A DNA stretch of 64,000 nt, from NCBI RefSeq assembly GCF_937123735.1, contig NZ_CAKZKL010000039.1, positions 48,496 through 112,495 of the forward strand, in the 5' to 3' direction. Below are positions 45,728 through 53,980 of the stretch, in pieces. The position numbers were made by a program, and so were the translations under genes. Source of the stretch: an uncultured Lentibacter sp. Lineage in GTDB: Bacteria > Pseudomonadota > Alphaproteobacteria > Rhodobacterales > Rhodobacteraceae. The first letter of the stretch is position 1, and every line of letters begins with the position of its first letter. The notes beneath the pieces were generated by a model that did no database searches, was not told the origin of the DNA, and saw only the letters and a program-made list of their open reading frames with translations.

Positions 45728-47191
45728 CTAGATACCCGCCGGAATGTTCAGAGGATCACGGTTGATGGCCCGTGGTGAGTTGAGTGTTTTCCACTGGCTC
45801 AGGGCTTTCTGGGCCGAAGAGAACGCCGGACGCGGAACAAATCGCCCCCGGCCCGGTTGTGGCTGGCTGTTGCGGCCCCAGGCCCAGATCACATCGCCTC
45901 GGCTCAACGTAAAGCGCGACTGCGCTTTGACTTCGAAGCCTTCAAAGACGTTGTAATCAAGCACAGAGTGGTGATTGCTCGGGCTGATTGTTTTGCGCAA
46001 CGCCGGATCCCACACGACAAGATCCGCGTCGGCCCCTTCCACGATCGCGCCTTTCTTTGGGTAGATATTCAGAATTTTGGCGATATTGGTCGAGGTTGTT
46101 GCCACAAACTCTTCTTTGGTTAAGCGGCCTGTTTCGACACCTTCTGTCCAAAGCACCGCAAGCCGCTCTTCCAGGCCGTTGGACCCGTTGGGAATGATCC
46201 GGAAGTCGTTTCGGCCTGCCCGTTTTTGTTCGGTGCTAAAGGCGGCATGATCCGTCGCAACCACCTGCAAGGAGCCCGATTGCAACCCCGCCCAAAGACT
46301 GTCCTGATGGTCTTTGGAGCGAAAGGGCGGGCTCATCACACGGCGCGCCGCATGGTCCCAATCGGTGTTGAAATACTCGCTTTCATCCAAGGTCAGGAAC
46401 TGGATCAGCGGCTCGCCGTAAACCCGCATCCCTTTCTGGCGCGCCCGGCGGATAGCCTCATGGGTTTGCTCACAGGACACATGCACAATGTAAAGCGGCA
46501 CCCCGGCTGTATCCGCGATCGTGATAGCGCGGTTCGCCGCCTCGCCCTCAAGCTCCGGTGGCCGCGAAAAGGCATGGCCCTCGGGGCCAGTGATGCCTTG
46601 GTCAAAGTATTTTTGTTGCAGCTCGGCCACCAGATCACCGTTCTCGGCATGAACCATTGGCAAAGCCCCAAGCTCTCCACAGCGCTTGAAAGAGGCAAAC
46701 ATCTCGTCGTCTTCAATCATCAGTGCGCCTTTGTAGGCCATGAAATGCTTGAAGCTGTTGACCCCCATATCGACCGCATCCTTCATCTCGTTAAAGACGC
46801 TCTCGTCCCAGCCGGTGATCGCCATATGATAGCCGATATCCGAGCAAATCTGGGGGGCCGATTTTCGGTGCCATTCATTGATCGCGTTCTTGATGCTGCC
46901 GTCTGCCCCGGGCAAACAGAAATCAACAACCATGGTCGTTCCACCCGCCGCAGCGGCCCAGGTGCCGCTCTCGAAGGTTTCGGCCGCCGTTGTGCCCATA
47001 AAAGGCATTTCAAGATGGGTGTGCGGATCGATTCCACCCGGAATGACATAGGCGCCCTCGGCGTCAATATATTCCTCTCCCGTCAGGTCCTGGCCGATCT
47101 GTTTGATCACCTCTCCCTCGATCAGGATATCTGCCTTAAAACTGCGGTCCGCCGTGCAGACTGTTCCGCCCTTGATTACTTTGGTGTTCAT
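45728..47191 (-). CDS. hydA: Dihydropyrimidinase
   Basis: Dihydropyrimidinase opens the ring of dihydrouracil/dihydrothymine to the N-carbamoyl-beta-amino acid. The 487-residue product has the metal motif GGIDPHTHLEMPF, the carbamylated Lys in NSFKHFMAYKGALM, and later metal ligands in LYIVHVSCEQTHEAIR and VATDHAAFS. I use the ATG at 47191 because GGGGAG lies 6 nt before it; an ATG 6 bases upstream is directly against that site. PreA/PreT for the preceding step and the amidohydrolase for the next step are in the same locus. Confidence 0.93.
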   Translation of the reverse strand: MNTKVIKGGTVCTADRSFKADILIEGEVIKQIGQDLTGEEYIDAEGAYVIPGGIDPHTHLEMPFMGTTAAETFESGTWAAAAGGTTMVVDFCLPGADGSIKNAINEWHRKSAPQICSDIGYHMAITGWDESVFNEMKDAVDMGVNSFKHFMAYKGALMIEDDEMFASFKRCGELGALPMVHAENGDLVAELQQKYFDQGITGPEGHAFSRPPELEGEAANRAITIADTAGVPLYIVHVSCEQTHEAIRRARQKGMRVYGEPLIQFLTLDESEYFNTDWDHAARRVMSPPFRSKDHQDSLWAGLQSGSLQVVATDHAAFSTEQKRAGRNDFRIIPNGSNGLEERLAVLWTEGVETGRLTKEEFVATTSTNIAKILNIYPKKGAIVEGADADLVVWDPALRKTISPSNHHSVLDYNVFEGFEVKAQSRFTLSRGDVIWAWGRNSQPQPGRGRFVPRPAFSSAQKALSQWKTLNSPRAINRDPLNIPAGI

Positions 47192-47237
47192 TGTCATCTC
47201 CCCTATTTCGCGGATGTCGCGCGGCCCAGAGACCGTT

Positions 47238-48488
47238 TTACTCGACGATCTCGGCAACCTCTAAGACCGCCTGCATCAATACATCAGCCCCTGCTGTGGC
47301 CCATTCTTTGGAAATCTCTTCCGCCTCATTGTGCGAAAGCCCATCCACACAGGGGCACATTACCATCGCTGTTGGCGCCATCCGGTTGATCCAGCACGCG
47401 TCGTGGCCCGCGCCCGAGATAATATCCATATGGCTATAACCCAGCCGCTCGGCTGCATTGCGCAATGCCGTGACGCAGCCTTCGTCAAATGTGACCGGAT
47501 CAAACCCGCCCACTTTTTCAAACGCGATTTCCAGCCTCATATCATCAGCAATCTTTTGCGCTTCAAAACGCAAGCGCGCCTCCATGTCCTCAATCACGGA
47601 AAGCTCGGGCGAGCGAAAATCCACAGTGAACACGGCCTGGCCGGGAATCACATTGCGCGAGTTCGGAGACACATCGATATGCCCCGCTGCGCCCACCGCG
47701 TGAGGCGCGTGCGACCAGGCAATCTCGTCAACCTTTTCCAACACACGCGCCATGGCCAGACCGGCGTTCTTGCGCATGGGCATGGGCGTGCTGCCTGTGT
47801 GGCTGTCCTTGCCGGTGATGGTGACTTGGGTCCAGCTCAAGCCCTGTCCGTGCGTGACGATCCCGATGTCTTTCCCTTCTGCTTCCAGAATTGGGCCCTG
47901 CTCGATGTGCAGCTCGAAAAAGGCCCGCATCTTGCGCGCGCCAACCGGCTCATCTCCGCGCCAACCAATGCGCTCCAGCTCCTCGCCAAACTTCAGCCCC
48001 TTGGCATCTTCCCGCTCATAGGCCCAATCCTGCGTGTGAACACCCGCAAAAACGCCCGAAGACAGCATCGCCGGGGCATAGCGCGTGCCTTCTTCGTTGG
48101 TCCAATTGGTTACAACAATCGGGTGCTTGGTCTTAATTCCCAAATCGTTCAAACTGCGCAACAGCTCAAGCCCGCCCAGCACACCCAATACGCCGTCATA
48201 TTTGCCACCCGTCGGTTGGGTATCAAGATGAGAGCCAACGTATACAGGCAGAGCGTCAGGATCCGTTCCGCCCCATGTGGCAAACATGTTGCCCATCTGG
48301 TCAAGCCCCATGGTGCAGCCCGCCGCCTCGCACCAAGACTGAAACAAGGCCCGCCCCTCAGCATCCTCATCCGTCAATGTTTGGCGGTTGTTGCCGCCCG
48401 CAATACCGGGGCCGATCTTTGCCATTTCCATCAAGCTGTCCCAAAGGCGCTCACCGTTGATACGAAGATTTGAGTTGAGTGTTGGCAT
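47238..48488 (-). CDS. Zn-dependent N-carbamoyl-beta-alanine amidohydrolase
   Basis: The 416-residue M20-family hydrolase has VYVGSHLDTQPTGGKYDGVLGVLGGLE, TNWTNEEGTRYAPAM and FELHIEQGPILEAEGKDIG. Related enzymes are allantoate amidohydrolase and beta-ureidopropionase; the locus favours hydrolysis of N-carbamoyl-beta-alanine to beta-alanine, CO2 and ammonia. ATG at 48488 with GGGAGG 5 nt upstream. It is divergent from the first TetR gene and lies 46 bases before hydA. Confidence 0.88.
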   Translation of the reverse strand: MPTLNSNLRINGERLWDSLMEMAKIGPGIAGGNNRQTLTDEDAEGRALFQSWCEAAGCTMGLDQMGNMFATWGGTDPDALPVYVGSHLDTQPTGGKYDGVLGVLGGLELLRSLNDLGIKTKHPIVVTNWTNEEGTRYAPAMLSSGVFAGVHTQDWAYEREDAKGLKFGEELERIGWRGDEPVGARKMRAFFELHIEQGPILEAEGKDIGIVTHGQGLSWTQVTITGKDSHTGSTPMPMRKNAGLAMARVLEKVDEIAWSHAPHAVGAAGHIDVSPNSRNVIPGQAVFTVDFRSPELSVIEDMEARLRFEAQKIADDMRLEIAFEKVGGFDPVTFDEGCVTALRNAAERLGYSHMDIISGAGHDACWINRMAPTAMVMCPCVDGLSHNEAEEISKEWATAGADVLMQAVLEVAEIVE

Positions 48489-48525
48489 CAAGACCTCCCG
48501 GAGACATTCCTTGACGGAATATTTT

Positions 48526-48541
48526 TTGACTATATGGTCAA
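48526..48541. promoter_or_regulatory. RutR-like operator 1
   Basis: TTGACTATATGGTCAA differs from the RutR consensus TTGACCANNTGGTCAA at one position in the first half and at the neighbouring base. It lies 38 bases before the amidohydrolase start, in the divergent interval with the RutR-like genes. Confidence 0.75.
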
Positions 48542-48554
48542 GTATTGTAGCGAC

Positions 48555-48570
48555 CTGACTAATCGGTCAA
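48555..48570. promoter_or_regulatory. RutR-like operator 2
   Basis: CTGACTAATCGGTCAA is a second, weaker RutR-like palindrome centred 29 bases from the first. It lies 24 bases before the TTG I take as the start of the first TetR gene. Confidence 0.65.
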
Positions 48571-48593
48571 GTTTTATTTGGAAGAAACACACC

Positions 48594-49232
48594 TTGCCCC
48601 CAGAGCCGATAGCCTTTCGCAAAATTTCTAAGCGCTCGCAAAACCAGACGGTTATTCTGAAGGCAGCGGAAAAAGTTTTTGCCGAAGCCGGCTTTGCAGG
48701 CGCGACCACCCAACTGATCGCCGATGTTGCGGGGCTTCCCAAAGCCAATGTGCACTATTATTTCAAAACCAAGGAAGAGCTTTATCGCCGCGTCGTCTAT
48801 AATATTTTCGACACATGGATGGAGGCGGCTTCGGCCTTTGATACGGCCCTAGGCCCCAAGGAAGCCCTAAGCCGCTACATCGATACAAAAATGGAGCTGG
48901 CGCGCAGTCATCCATACGGATCAAAGGTTTGGGCAGCAGAAATCATGCATGGTGCGCCAATTATTCAGGATTATTTGGAAGGCCAATTGCTCGACTGGTC
49001 CAAAGACCGCGGCCAACATATCGAACGCTGGATCAAGAACGGCGAAATGGATCCTATTGATCCGGCCCATCTGCTCTACCTGATATGGTCAACCACACAG
49101 CACTATGCCGATTTCGGTCACCAGATCGAAACTCTAAACGGTGGACAACCATATAGCGATGCCCAATGGAAAGCTGCGAAACGATCCGTTAAGACCATCA
49201 TATTGAAGGGTGTTGGATTGACGCCCGATTGA
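48594..49232 (+). CDS. RutR-like TetR-family regulator, first paralogue
   Basis: The 212-residue product has a TetR helix-turn-helix (ILKAAEKVFAEAGFAGATTQLIADVAGLPKANVHYYFKTKEELY) and a RutR-type C-terminal domain (SKVWAAEIMHGAPIIQDYL, LIWSTTQHYADF). RutR in E. coli senses uracil. No ATG suits: the only one upstream (48534) would put both operator palindromes inside the gene, so I use TTG 48594, preceded by GGAAG. It is divergent from the amidohydrolase. Confidence 0.8.
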   Translation: MPPEPIAFRKISKRSQNQTVILKAAEKVFAEAGFAGATTQLIADVAGLPKANVHYYFKTKEELYRRVVYNIFDTWMEAASAFDTALGPKEALSRYIDTKMELARSHPYGSKVWAAEIMHGAPIIQDYLEGQLLDWSKDRGQHIERWIKNGEMDPIDPAHLLYLIWSTTQHYADFGHQIETLNGGQPYSDAQWKAAKRSVKTIILKGVGLTPD

Positions 49233-49256
49233 TTGAAAAGGTCGTTTGATTTAGAT

Positions 49257-49877
49257 ATGCCGCGCTCGCAAACCACAAAAAAACCAACGCGCATTCAACG
49301 CGAGAAAACCCGCGCGATCCTTGAAGCGGCGCTTGATGTGTTTTCCGATTTCGGGTTTCGCGGCTCCACGATCGACATGATCGCCGCGCGCGCCGGCCTC
49401 TCCAAGCCCAATATCCTCTATTATTTCGACAATAAGGAAGCCATTCACAAAACCCTGCTCGCAGAGCTTTTGCAAACATGGCTTGACCCTCTGCACCAGA
49501 TTGATGAGGCCGGAGACCCAATCGAAGAAATCTGCGGATATGTGGCCCAAAAGCTGAAAATGGCCCGCGAGTTCCCGCGGGAAAGCAAGCTCTTTGCAAA
49601 CGAGATTCTGCAAGGTGCACCCCATATCCTGCCCGAAATTCAGGGCGAACTGAAAGAGCTCACCTCGCTCAAAGCCAAAGTTGTCAAGAGCTGGATCAAA
49701 GCCGGCAAACTCGCCGACATCGACCCTTACCATCTGTTTTTTTCGATCTGGGCAACAACCCAGCATTATGCCGATTTTGATATTCAGGTGCGCAGTGTTT
49801 TGGGCGATGGCAGCGATCCTTTTGAGACGGCGGGGCCGTTTTTGGACAAGATGTATCGCACCATGTTGCGCCCTTGA
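49257..49877 (+). CDS. rutR: RutR-like TetR-family regulator, second paralogue
   Basis: The 206-residue product is closer to E. coli RutR than its neighbour: AILEAALDVFSDFGFRGSTIDMIAARAGLSKPNILYYFDNKEAIH and ESKLFANEILQGAPHILPEI...SIWATTQHYADFDIQV. It lies 24 bases after the first paralogue. ATG at 49257; a TTG at 49233 is an alternative. Two adjacent paralogues could bind different pyrimidines or form heterodimers. Confidence 0.85.
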   Translation: MPRSQTTKKPTRIQREKTRAILEAALDVFSDFGFRGSTIDMIAARAGLSKPNILYYFDNKEAIHKTLLAELLQTWLDPLHQIDEAGDPIEEICGYVAQKLKMAREFPRESKLFANEILQGAPHILPEIQGELKELTSLKAKVVKSWIKAGKLADIDPYHLFFSIWATTQHYADFDIQVRSVLGDGSDPFETAGPFLDKMYRTMLRP

Positions 49878-49900
49878 TGTCTCTTGCCTTCAAAGCGGCG

Positions 49901-50785
49901 CTACGCCTGTGACTTAAGCAACAGCCCAAGCGCCATCACCGTCAGCGCAACACCGATCATCTCGGGGCCAAGCGGCACACCACGGCCCAAAACAAGCTCC
50001 CAGACAATAACCCAACTCGGGATCAGATAGGTATGCGCCATGACTTTGACAGAGGGCAGGCGCAAGGTGGCAAATTGGATCAGCGAAAACGTTGCCGCAC
50101 TGGCAAAAACGGCGAGATAACAAATCACAAGCCAGACCTGTAGGGCAACGCCGCTATAGTCGGTCTCAATAAGATCGCGCGCAGCAAAAGGAAGTGTCAC
50201 CAGCAGCGCCCCCAAGGTGACTGCAAAGGTAAACACAACTTGCGGCTCCTCCCGTTTGAGCTTGCGCACAAGCGGCGCATAGAGGGCATAACACACCATA
50301 CCGACCAGAAAGATCAGCTCGCCTCGTCCGATGTGAAAGGCCAGAAGCAGGCTCAAATCGCCCCGGAAGATAACCCAGATCGCGCCAAGCCCGCCGATCA
50401 GCAGCCCCAGCAAAACGCGCCGCGAAACGCCCTGCCCGAGCAGAACATATCCAAAAATACCCGTCACAAGCGGCGTCAGTGTAAACAAGACCGCAAGCGA
50501 AACGGGTGATGTGGTCTTCAGGGCCTCAAACATCAGCATGAAATAAAGCGCAGGGCTGGCCCCCAAGGCAACATATCGCCAGGGCGTCTTGACGCGCCAC
50601 TCCCCACGCACCAGCGCAGGCCACGCCAAAGCACCCAAGAGAGCCGCTGTCAAAACAAACCGAAGTGCCGTGACCACAAGCGCAGAGAGCTGATCGCCAA
50701 TCAGCGCCCCAAGCGAAAACGACCCCGCCACAAGCGCCGCAAAACACATCATGGCCATGTGACCGGACAACTCCCGCCCGATCAC
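49901..50785 (-). CDS. EamA/DMT-family transporter
   Basis: The 294-residue product has ten hydrophobic segments in two EamA halves (YFMLMFEALKTTSPVSLAVLFTLTPLVTGIFGYVLLGQ in the first). It lies 18 bases after preA on the same strand, so it is probably an exporter or importer of a pathway compound such as beta-alanine or a pyrimidine. The start is a GTG at 50785 or an ATG at 50758; the choice is not certain. Convergent with the RutR-like gene. Confidence 0.8.
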   Translation of the reverse strand: MIGRELSGHMAMMCFAALVAGSFSLGALIGDQLSALVVTALRFVLTAALLGALAWPALVRGEWRVKTPWRYVALGASPALYFMLMFEALKTTSPVSLAVLFTLTPLVTGIFGYVLLGQGVSRRVLLGLLIGGLGAIWVIFRGDLSLLLAFHIGRGELIFLVGMVCYALYAPLVRKLKREEPQVVFTFAVTLGALLVTLPFAARDLIETDYSGVALQVWLVICYLAVFASAATFSLIQFATLRLPSVKVMAHTYLIPSWVIVWELVLGRGVPLGPEMIGVALTVMALGLLLKSQA

Positions 50786-50803
50786 ACCCTCAGGCCTTTT
50801 GGC

Positions 50804-52108
50804 TTACTCGGCCGCGACTGCGCTGGGGTTGTTCGGATGCGTCGTCCAGTCACCATGCTCTTTCACCACAACTTTCTGTGTGCGCTCATCCACCGTTCCG
50901 GGCGCTTGCTCGACCATCGTGATGCAGTCCTCGACAGGGCAGACTTCAACACAGAGGTTACAGGCCACGCATTCAGCATCATTGACAGTGAAAACACGGT
51001 CTTCAGACATGATGATGGCCTGATGCGAGGTGTCTTCACAAGCGGCAAAGCAGCGGCCACAACTGATGCAGTCGTCTTGGTTGATCGAGGCCTTTGTAAC
51101 GTAGTTGAGGTTCAGATACTGCCAATCAGTAACATTGGGCACAGCCATGCCCTTAAACGCATCAATTGAGGCATAGCCCTTCTCATCCATCCACTGGGAC
51201 AATCCACTCTTCATTTCCTGCACAATCTTGAACCCATAGGTCATAGCCGCCGTGCAGACCTGCACATTGCCACAGCCAAGCGCCATATATTCCGCCGCGT
51301 CGCGCCATGTGGTGATTCCGCCAATGCCCGAAATCGGAAGGTTGGAAGTCTCCGGCGTGCGTGCAATCTCGGCCACCATGTTCATCGCGATCGGCTTGAC
51401 CGCCGGGCCACAATAGCCGCCATGCGTGCCCTTGCCGTCAATCGTCGGCTCCGGCGCCATGGCGTCCAAATCAACCGAGACAATCGAGTTGATCGTGTTG
51501 ATCAATGACACAGCATCCGCGCCGCCACGCATCGCCGCCGCAGCGGGCTTGCGGATATCGGTGATGTTTGGCGTGAGCTTCACAATCACCGGCTTGGAGT
51601 AATACTGCTTGCACCAGCGCGTCACCATCTCGATATACTCAGGCACCTGCCCCACGGCCGAACCCATACCTCGTTCCGCCATCCCGTGCGGACAGCCAAA
51701 GTTCAGCTCGATTCCGTCTGCGCCCGTCTCCTCGACCAGCGGCAAGATAGCCTTCCAGGCCTCTTCCTCACAGGGCACCATGAGTGAAACGACAATCGCG
51801 TGGTCAGGATAATCCGCTTTCACACGTTTGATCTCATCAAGGTTTTGATAGAGGTCGCGGTCGGTGATCAGCTCGATGTTGTTCAGCCCCAGAACACGGC
51901 GGTCCGCCCCATGAATCACGCCGTAGCGTGGCCCGTTGACATTGACCACAGGTGGGCCCTCCGACCCGAGCGTTTTCCAGACAACGCCGCCCCAGCCCGC
52001 CTCAAAAGCGCGGCGCACGTTATACTCTTTGTCCGTCGGCGGAGCCGAGGCAAGCCAGAACGGATTGGGAGAGGTGATCCCCACGAAGTTGCTTGTAAGA
52101 TCTGCCAT
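50804..52108 (-). CDS. preA: NAD-dependent dihydropyrimidine dehydrogenase subunit PreA
   Basis: PreA holds the FMN barrel that reduces uracil/thymine to the dihydro form. The 434-residue product has the dihydroorotate dehydrogenase-type barrel (WGGVVWKTLG, ELNFGCPHGMAERGMGSAVGQ, PVIVKLTPNITDI, ISGIGGITTWRDAAEYM). At the C-terminus are two 4Fe-4S motifs, CISCGRCFAACEDTSHQ and CVACNLCVEVCPVEDC. It lies 20 bases after preT. Confidence 0.95.
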   Translation of the reverse strand: MADLTSNFVGITSPNPFWLASAPPTDKEYNVRRAFEAGWGGVVWKTLGSEGPPVVNVNGPRYGVIHGADRRVLGLNNIELITDRDLYQNLDEIKRVKADYPDHAIVVSLMVPCEEEAWKAILPLVEETGADGIELNFGCPHGMAERGMGSAVGQVPEYIEMVTRWCKQYYSKPVIVKLTPNITDIRKPAAAAMRGGADAVSLINTINSIVSVDLDAMAPEPTIDGKGTHGGYCGPAVKPIAMNMVAEIARTPETSNLPISGIGGITTWRDAAEYMALGCGNVQVCTAAMTYGFKIVQEMKSGLSQWMDEKGYASIDAFKGMAVPNVTDWQYLNLNYVTKASINQDDCISCGRCFAACEDTSHQAIIMSEDRVFTVNDAECVACNLCVEVCPVEDCITMVEQAPGTVDERTQKVVVKEHGDWTTHPNNPSAVAAE

Positions 52109-52128
52109 TGAATTACCCTCTTTTTGCT

Positions 52129-53463
52129 TTAGCCCAAAAGTGTGGTGTGAATATCGATCGCCGCGTCACGGCCCTCTGCAACCGCCGTGACCGTCAGGTC
52201 ATCGCCGCCTGTGGCACAGTCGCCCCCGGCCCAAACCTTTGGCACATTGGTGCGCCCGTTTTCATCGACCTTGATTTTACCCCCTTGCAGGGTCAAAGCC
52301 TCTGGAGCGCCTGTCAACGACTGGCCAATCGCCTTAAATACCTGATCAGCATCAAGGCGGAAAGTCTCGCCGGTTTTGGTCAGCTTGCCCCCGTTGGTTT
52401 CGGTATAGGCAAACTCGACAGACAGCGCCGGCCCCTCGCTGAGCACCCGCACAGGCTGGGCGTTGTAAATTATGCGCACCCCTTTTGAGGTCGCAAGATC
52501 TTGCTCAAAAAGAGAGGCGCTCATGCTGTCTTTGTCGCGGCGATACACCAAGGCCACATCCTGCGCGCCCAGAAGCTTGCTCTGCACCGCCACATCCACA
52601 GCGGTCATCCCCCCGCCGATCACAACAACATGACGGCCAACCGCAAGCTGGCTCAGATCTGCCGCTTGGCGAATATCGGAAATGAAATCAACGGCATTGA
52701 TCACACTGTCCAGCTCCTCGCCTTCGCAGCTCAGCGCATTCACGCCCGCAAGCCCCATCCCAAAGAAGACAGCATCAAAGTCCTCCCGTAGGGAGACCAG
52801 CGAAATATCCTCGCCAACTGTCTTGCCATATTCGATGGTGATGCCACCAACCGACAAAAGCCACTCCAGCTCCTTTTGCGCAAAATCATCGACAGATTTG
52901 TAAGCCGCGATGCCAAATTCGTTCAGCCCTCCGCCCTTCCTGCGTGCCTCATAGATCGTCACGTCATAGCCCAGCACCGCGAGCTTGTGCGCACAAGCCA
53001 GCCCCGCCGGCCCCGCCCCGACAATACCCACAGTCTTCCCCGTGGGAGCAGCCCGCTCAAAAGGATGCGTGCCCGCGGCCATCAAACGGTCGGTGGCATA
53101 TCGCTGCAAACGCCCGATTTCGACGGGTTTTCCCTCCGCCACCTCACGCACACAGACCTGCTCGCAGAGGGTTTCTGTCGGGCAGACCCGAGCGCACATG
53201 CCTCCCAGAATATTCTGTTCAAAAATGGTCTTGGCCGAGGCTTCCGGCGTCCCGGTGGCGATTTGCCGGATAAACAGCGGAATATCAATCGAGGTCGGAC
53301 AGGCCGTTACACAAGGTGCATCATGACAAAAGTAACACCGATCAGACGCCACAAGCGCCTCATGGTCGCTCAGCGGCGCGTGAAGATCTTTAAAACTTTC
53401 CGCCAAGGCTTGCTTGTCTTTGCGGCCTGACACGATTCCCGTAGTGGATACAGAGTTGCCCAT
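52129..53463 (-). CDS. preT: NAD-dependent dihydropyrimidine dehydrogenase subunit PreT
   Basis: PreT is the NAD(P)H/FAD/Fe-S subunit that passes electrons to PreA. The 444-residue product has an N-terminal cluster region (CYFCHDAPCVTACPTSIDIP, GGMCARVCPTETLCEQVC), a FAD Rossmann motif TVGIVGAGPAGLACAHKLA and a second nucleotide motif HVVVIGGGMTAVDVA. ATG at 53463 with GGAG 6-7 nt upstream. It is the first gene of preT-preA-DMT and lies next to the integrated element. Confidence 0.94.
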   Translation of the reverse strand: MGNSVSTTGIVSGRKDKQALAESFKDLHAPLSDHEALVASDRCYFCHDAPCVTACPTSIDIPLFIRQIATGTPEASAKTIFEQNILGGMCARVCPTETLCEQVCVREVAEGKPVEIGRLQRYATDRLMAAGTHPFERAAPTGKTVGIVGAGPAGLACAHKLAVLGYDVTIYEARRKGGGLNEFGIAAYKSVDDFAQKELEWLLSVGGITIEYGKTVGEDISLVSLREDFDAVFFGMGLAGVNALSCEGEELDSVINAVDFISDIRQAADLSQLAVGRHVVVIGGGMTAVDVAVQSKLLGAQDVALVYRRDKDSMSASLFEQDLATSKGVRIIYNAQPVRVLSEGPALSVEFAYTETNGGKLTKTGETFRLDADQVFKAIGQSLTGAPEALTLQGGKIKVDENGRTNVPKVWAGGDCATGGDDLTVTAVAEGRDAAIDIHTTLLG

Positions 53464-53511
53464 GTGCGTCTCCAAATGTTGACATCTTGGATCGAGGCTA
53501 CTCCCAGTTAA

Positions 53512-53535
53512 AAAATTTATCAAACGGTAAATTTT
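53512..53535. promoter_or_regulatory. Inverted repeat upstream of preT
   Basis: AAAATTTA (53512-53519) and TAAATTTT (53528-53535) are perfect arms around TCAAACGG, about 50-70 bases before the preT start. It could be an operator or promoter element. It does not match the RutR boxes. Confidence 0.5.
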
Positions 53536-53751
53536 AAAAAGTTCCCCCGATCTATTCAGCCCCATAATCTATGAGGAGCTTGACCTTGTTTCTGAGCTTC
53601 TCAAACATATCAGCCGCAGGCTGGCTTTCTTAAAGCACTTCACGCCCAATGAAGGGTAGCGCAGGAGCATTCTTACCCAAACCGCCGCCGCACAGGACCG
53701 CACCTAAATTCAAAGTGCAGATGCCAAAAAGTTAATTGCAGGAACAGCAAT

Positions 53752-53783
53752 TTGACAACTCGCCCGAACAAGTTGACAACTCG
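53752..53783. repeat. Two TTGACAACTCG direct repeats, 21 bases apart
   Basis: TTGACAACTCG occurs at 53752-53762 and 53773-53783, a 21-base (two-turn) period, 200 bases before the integrase. The core GTTGACAAC is nearly palindromic and contains the GTTGA/TCAAC unit of the array at 58257-58326. The rest of 53566-53979 contains no convincing gene. Confidence 0.7.
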
Positions 53784-53956
53784 ACACTTAAGGCGCTGAA
53801 TTAAAAAGGACTTTCGAAAGTATGGCGGACAGGAAGTCCGTATAATTGTTATTCCAAAATCTTCCAAAGTTAGCGCATAATAGGCATATTTTGCTGAATA
53901 TTGCTGTTCCTATCATCTCTAATATTCCTTACAATACCCATGTGTTCCAAGATTTT

Positions 53957-53980
53957 TGTGGGGGCGAATGTGGGGGCGAA
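53957..53980 (+). repeat. Tandem duplication of ribosome site plus start before integrase
   Basis: TGTGGGGGCGAA is repeated exactly (53957-53968, 53969-53980), and each copy is followed by an in-frame TG that completes an ATG. Two equivalent start cassettes result, 12 bases apart, adding MWGR to the N-terminus. Confidence 0.85.

Noticed and set aside
53673..53867. 64-codon minus-strand frame left of the integrase
   Set aside because: It spans the TTGACAACTCG repeats, lacks a ribosome site and shows no recognisable sequence.
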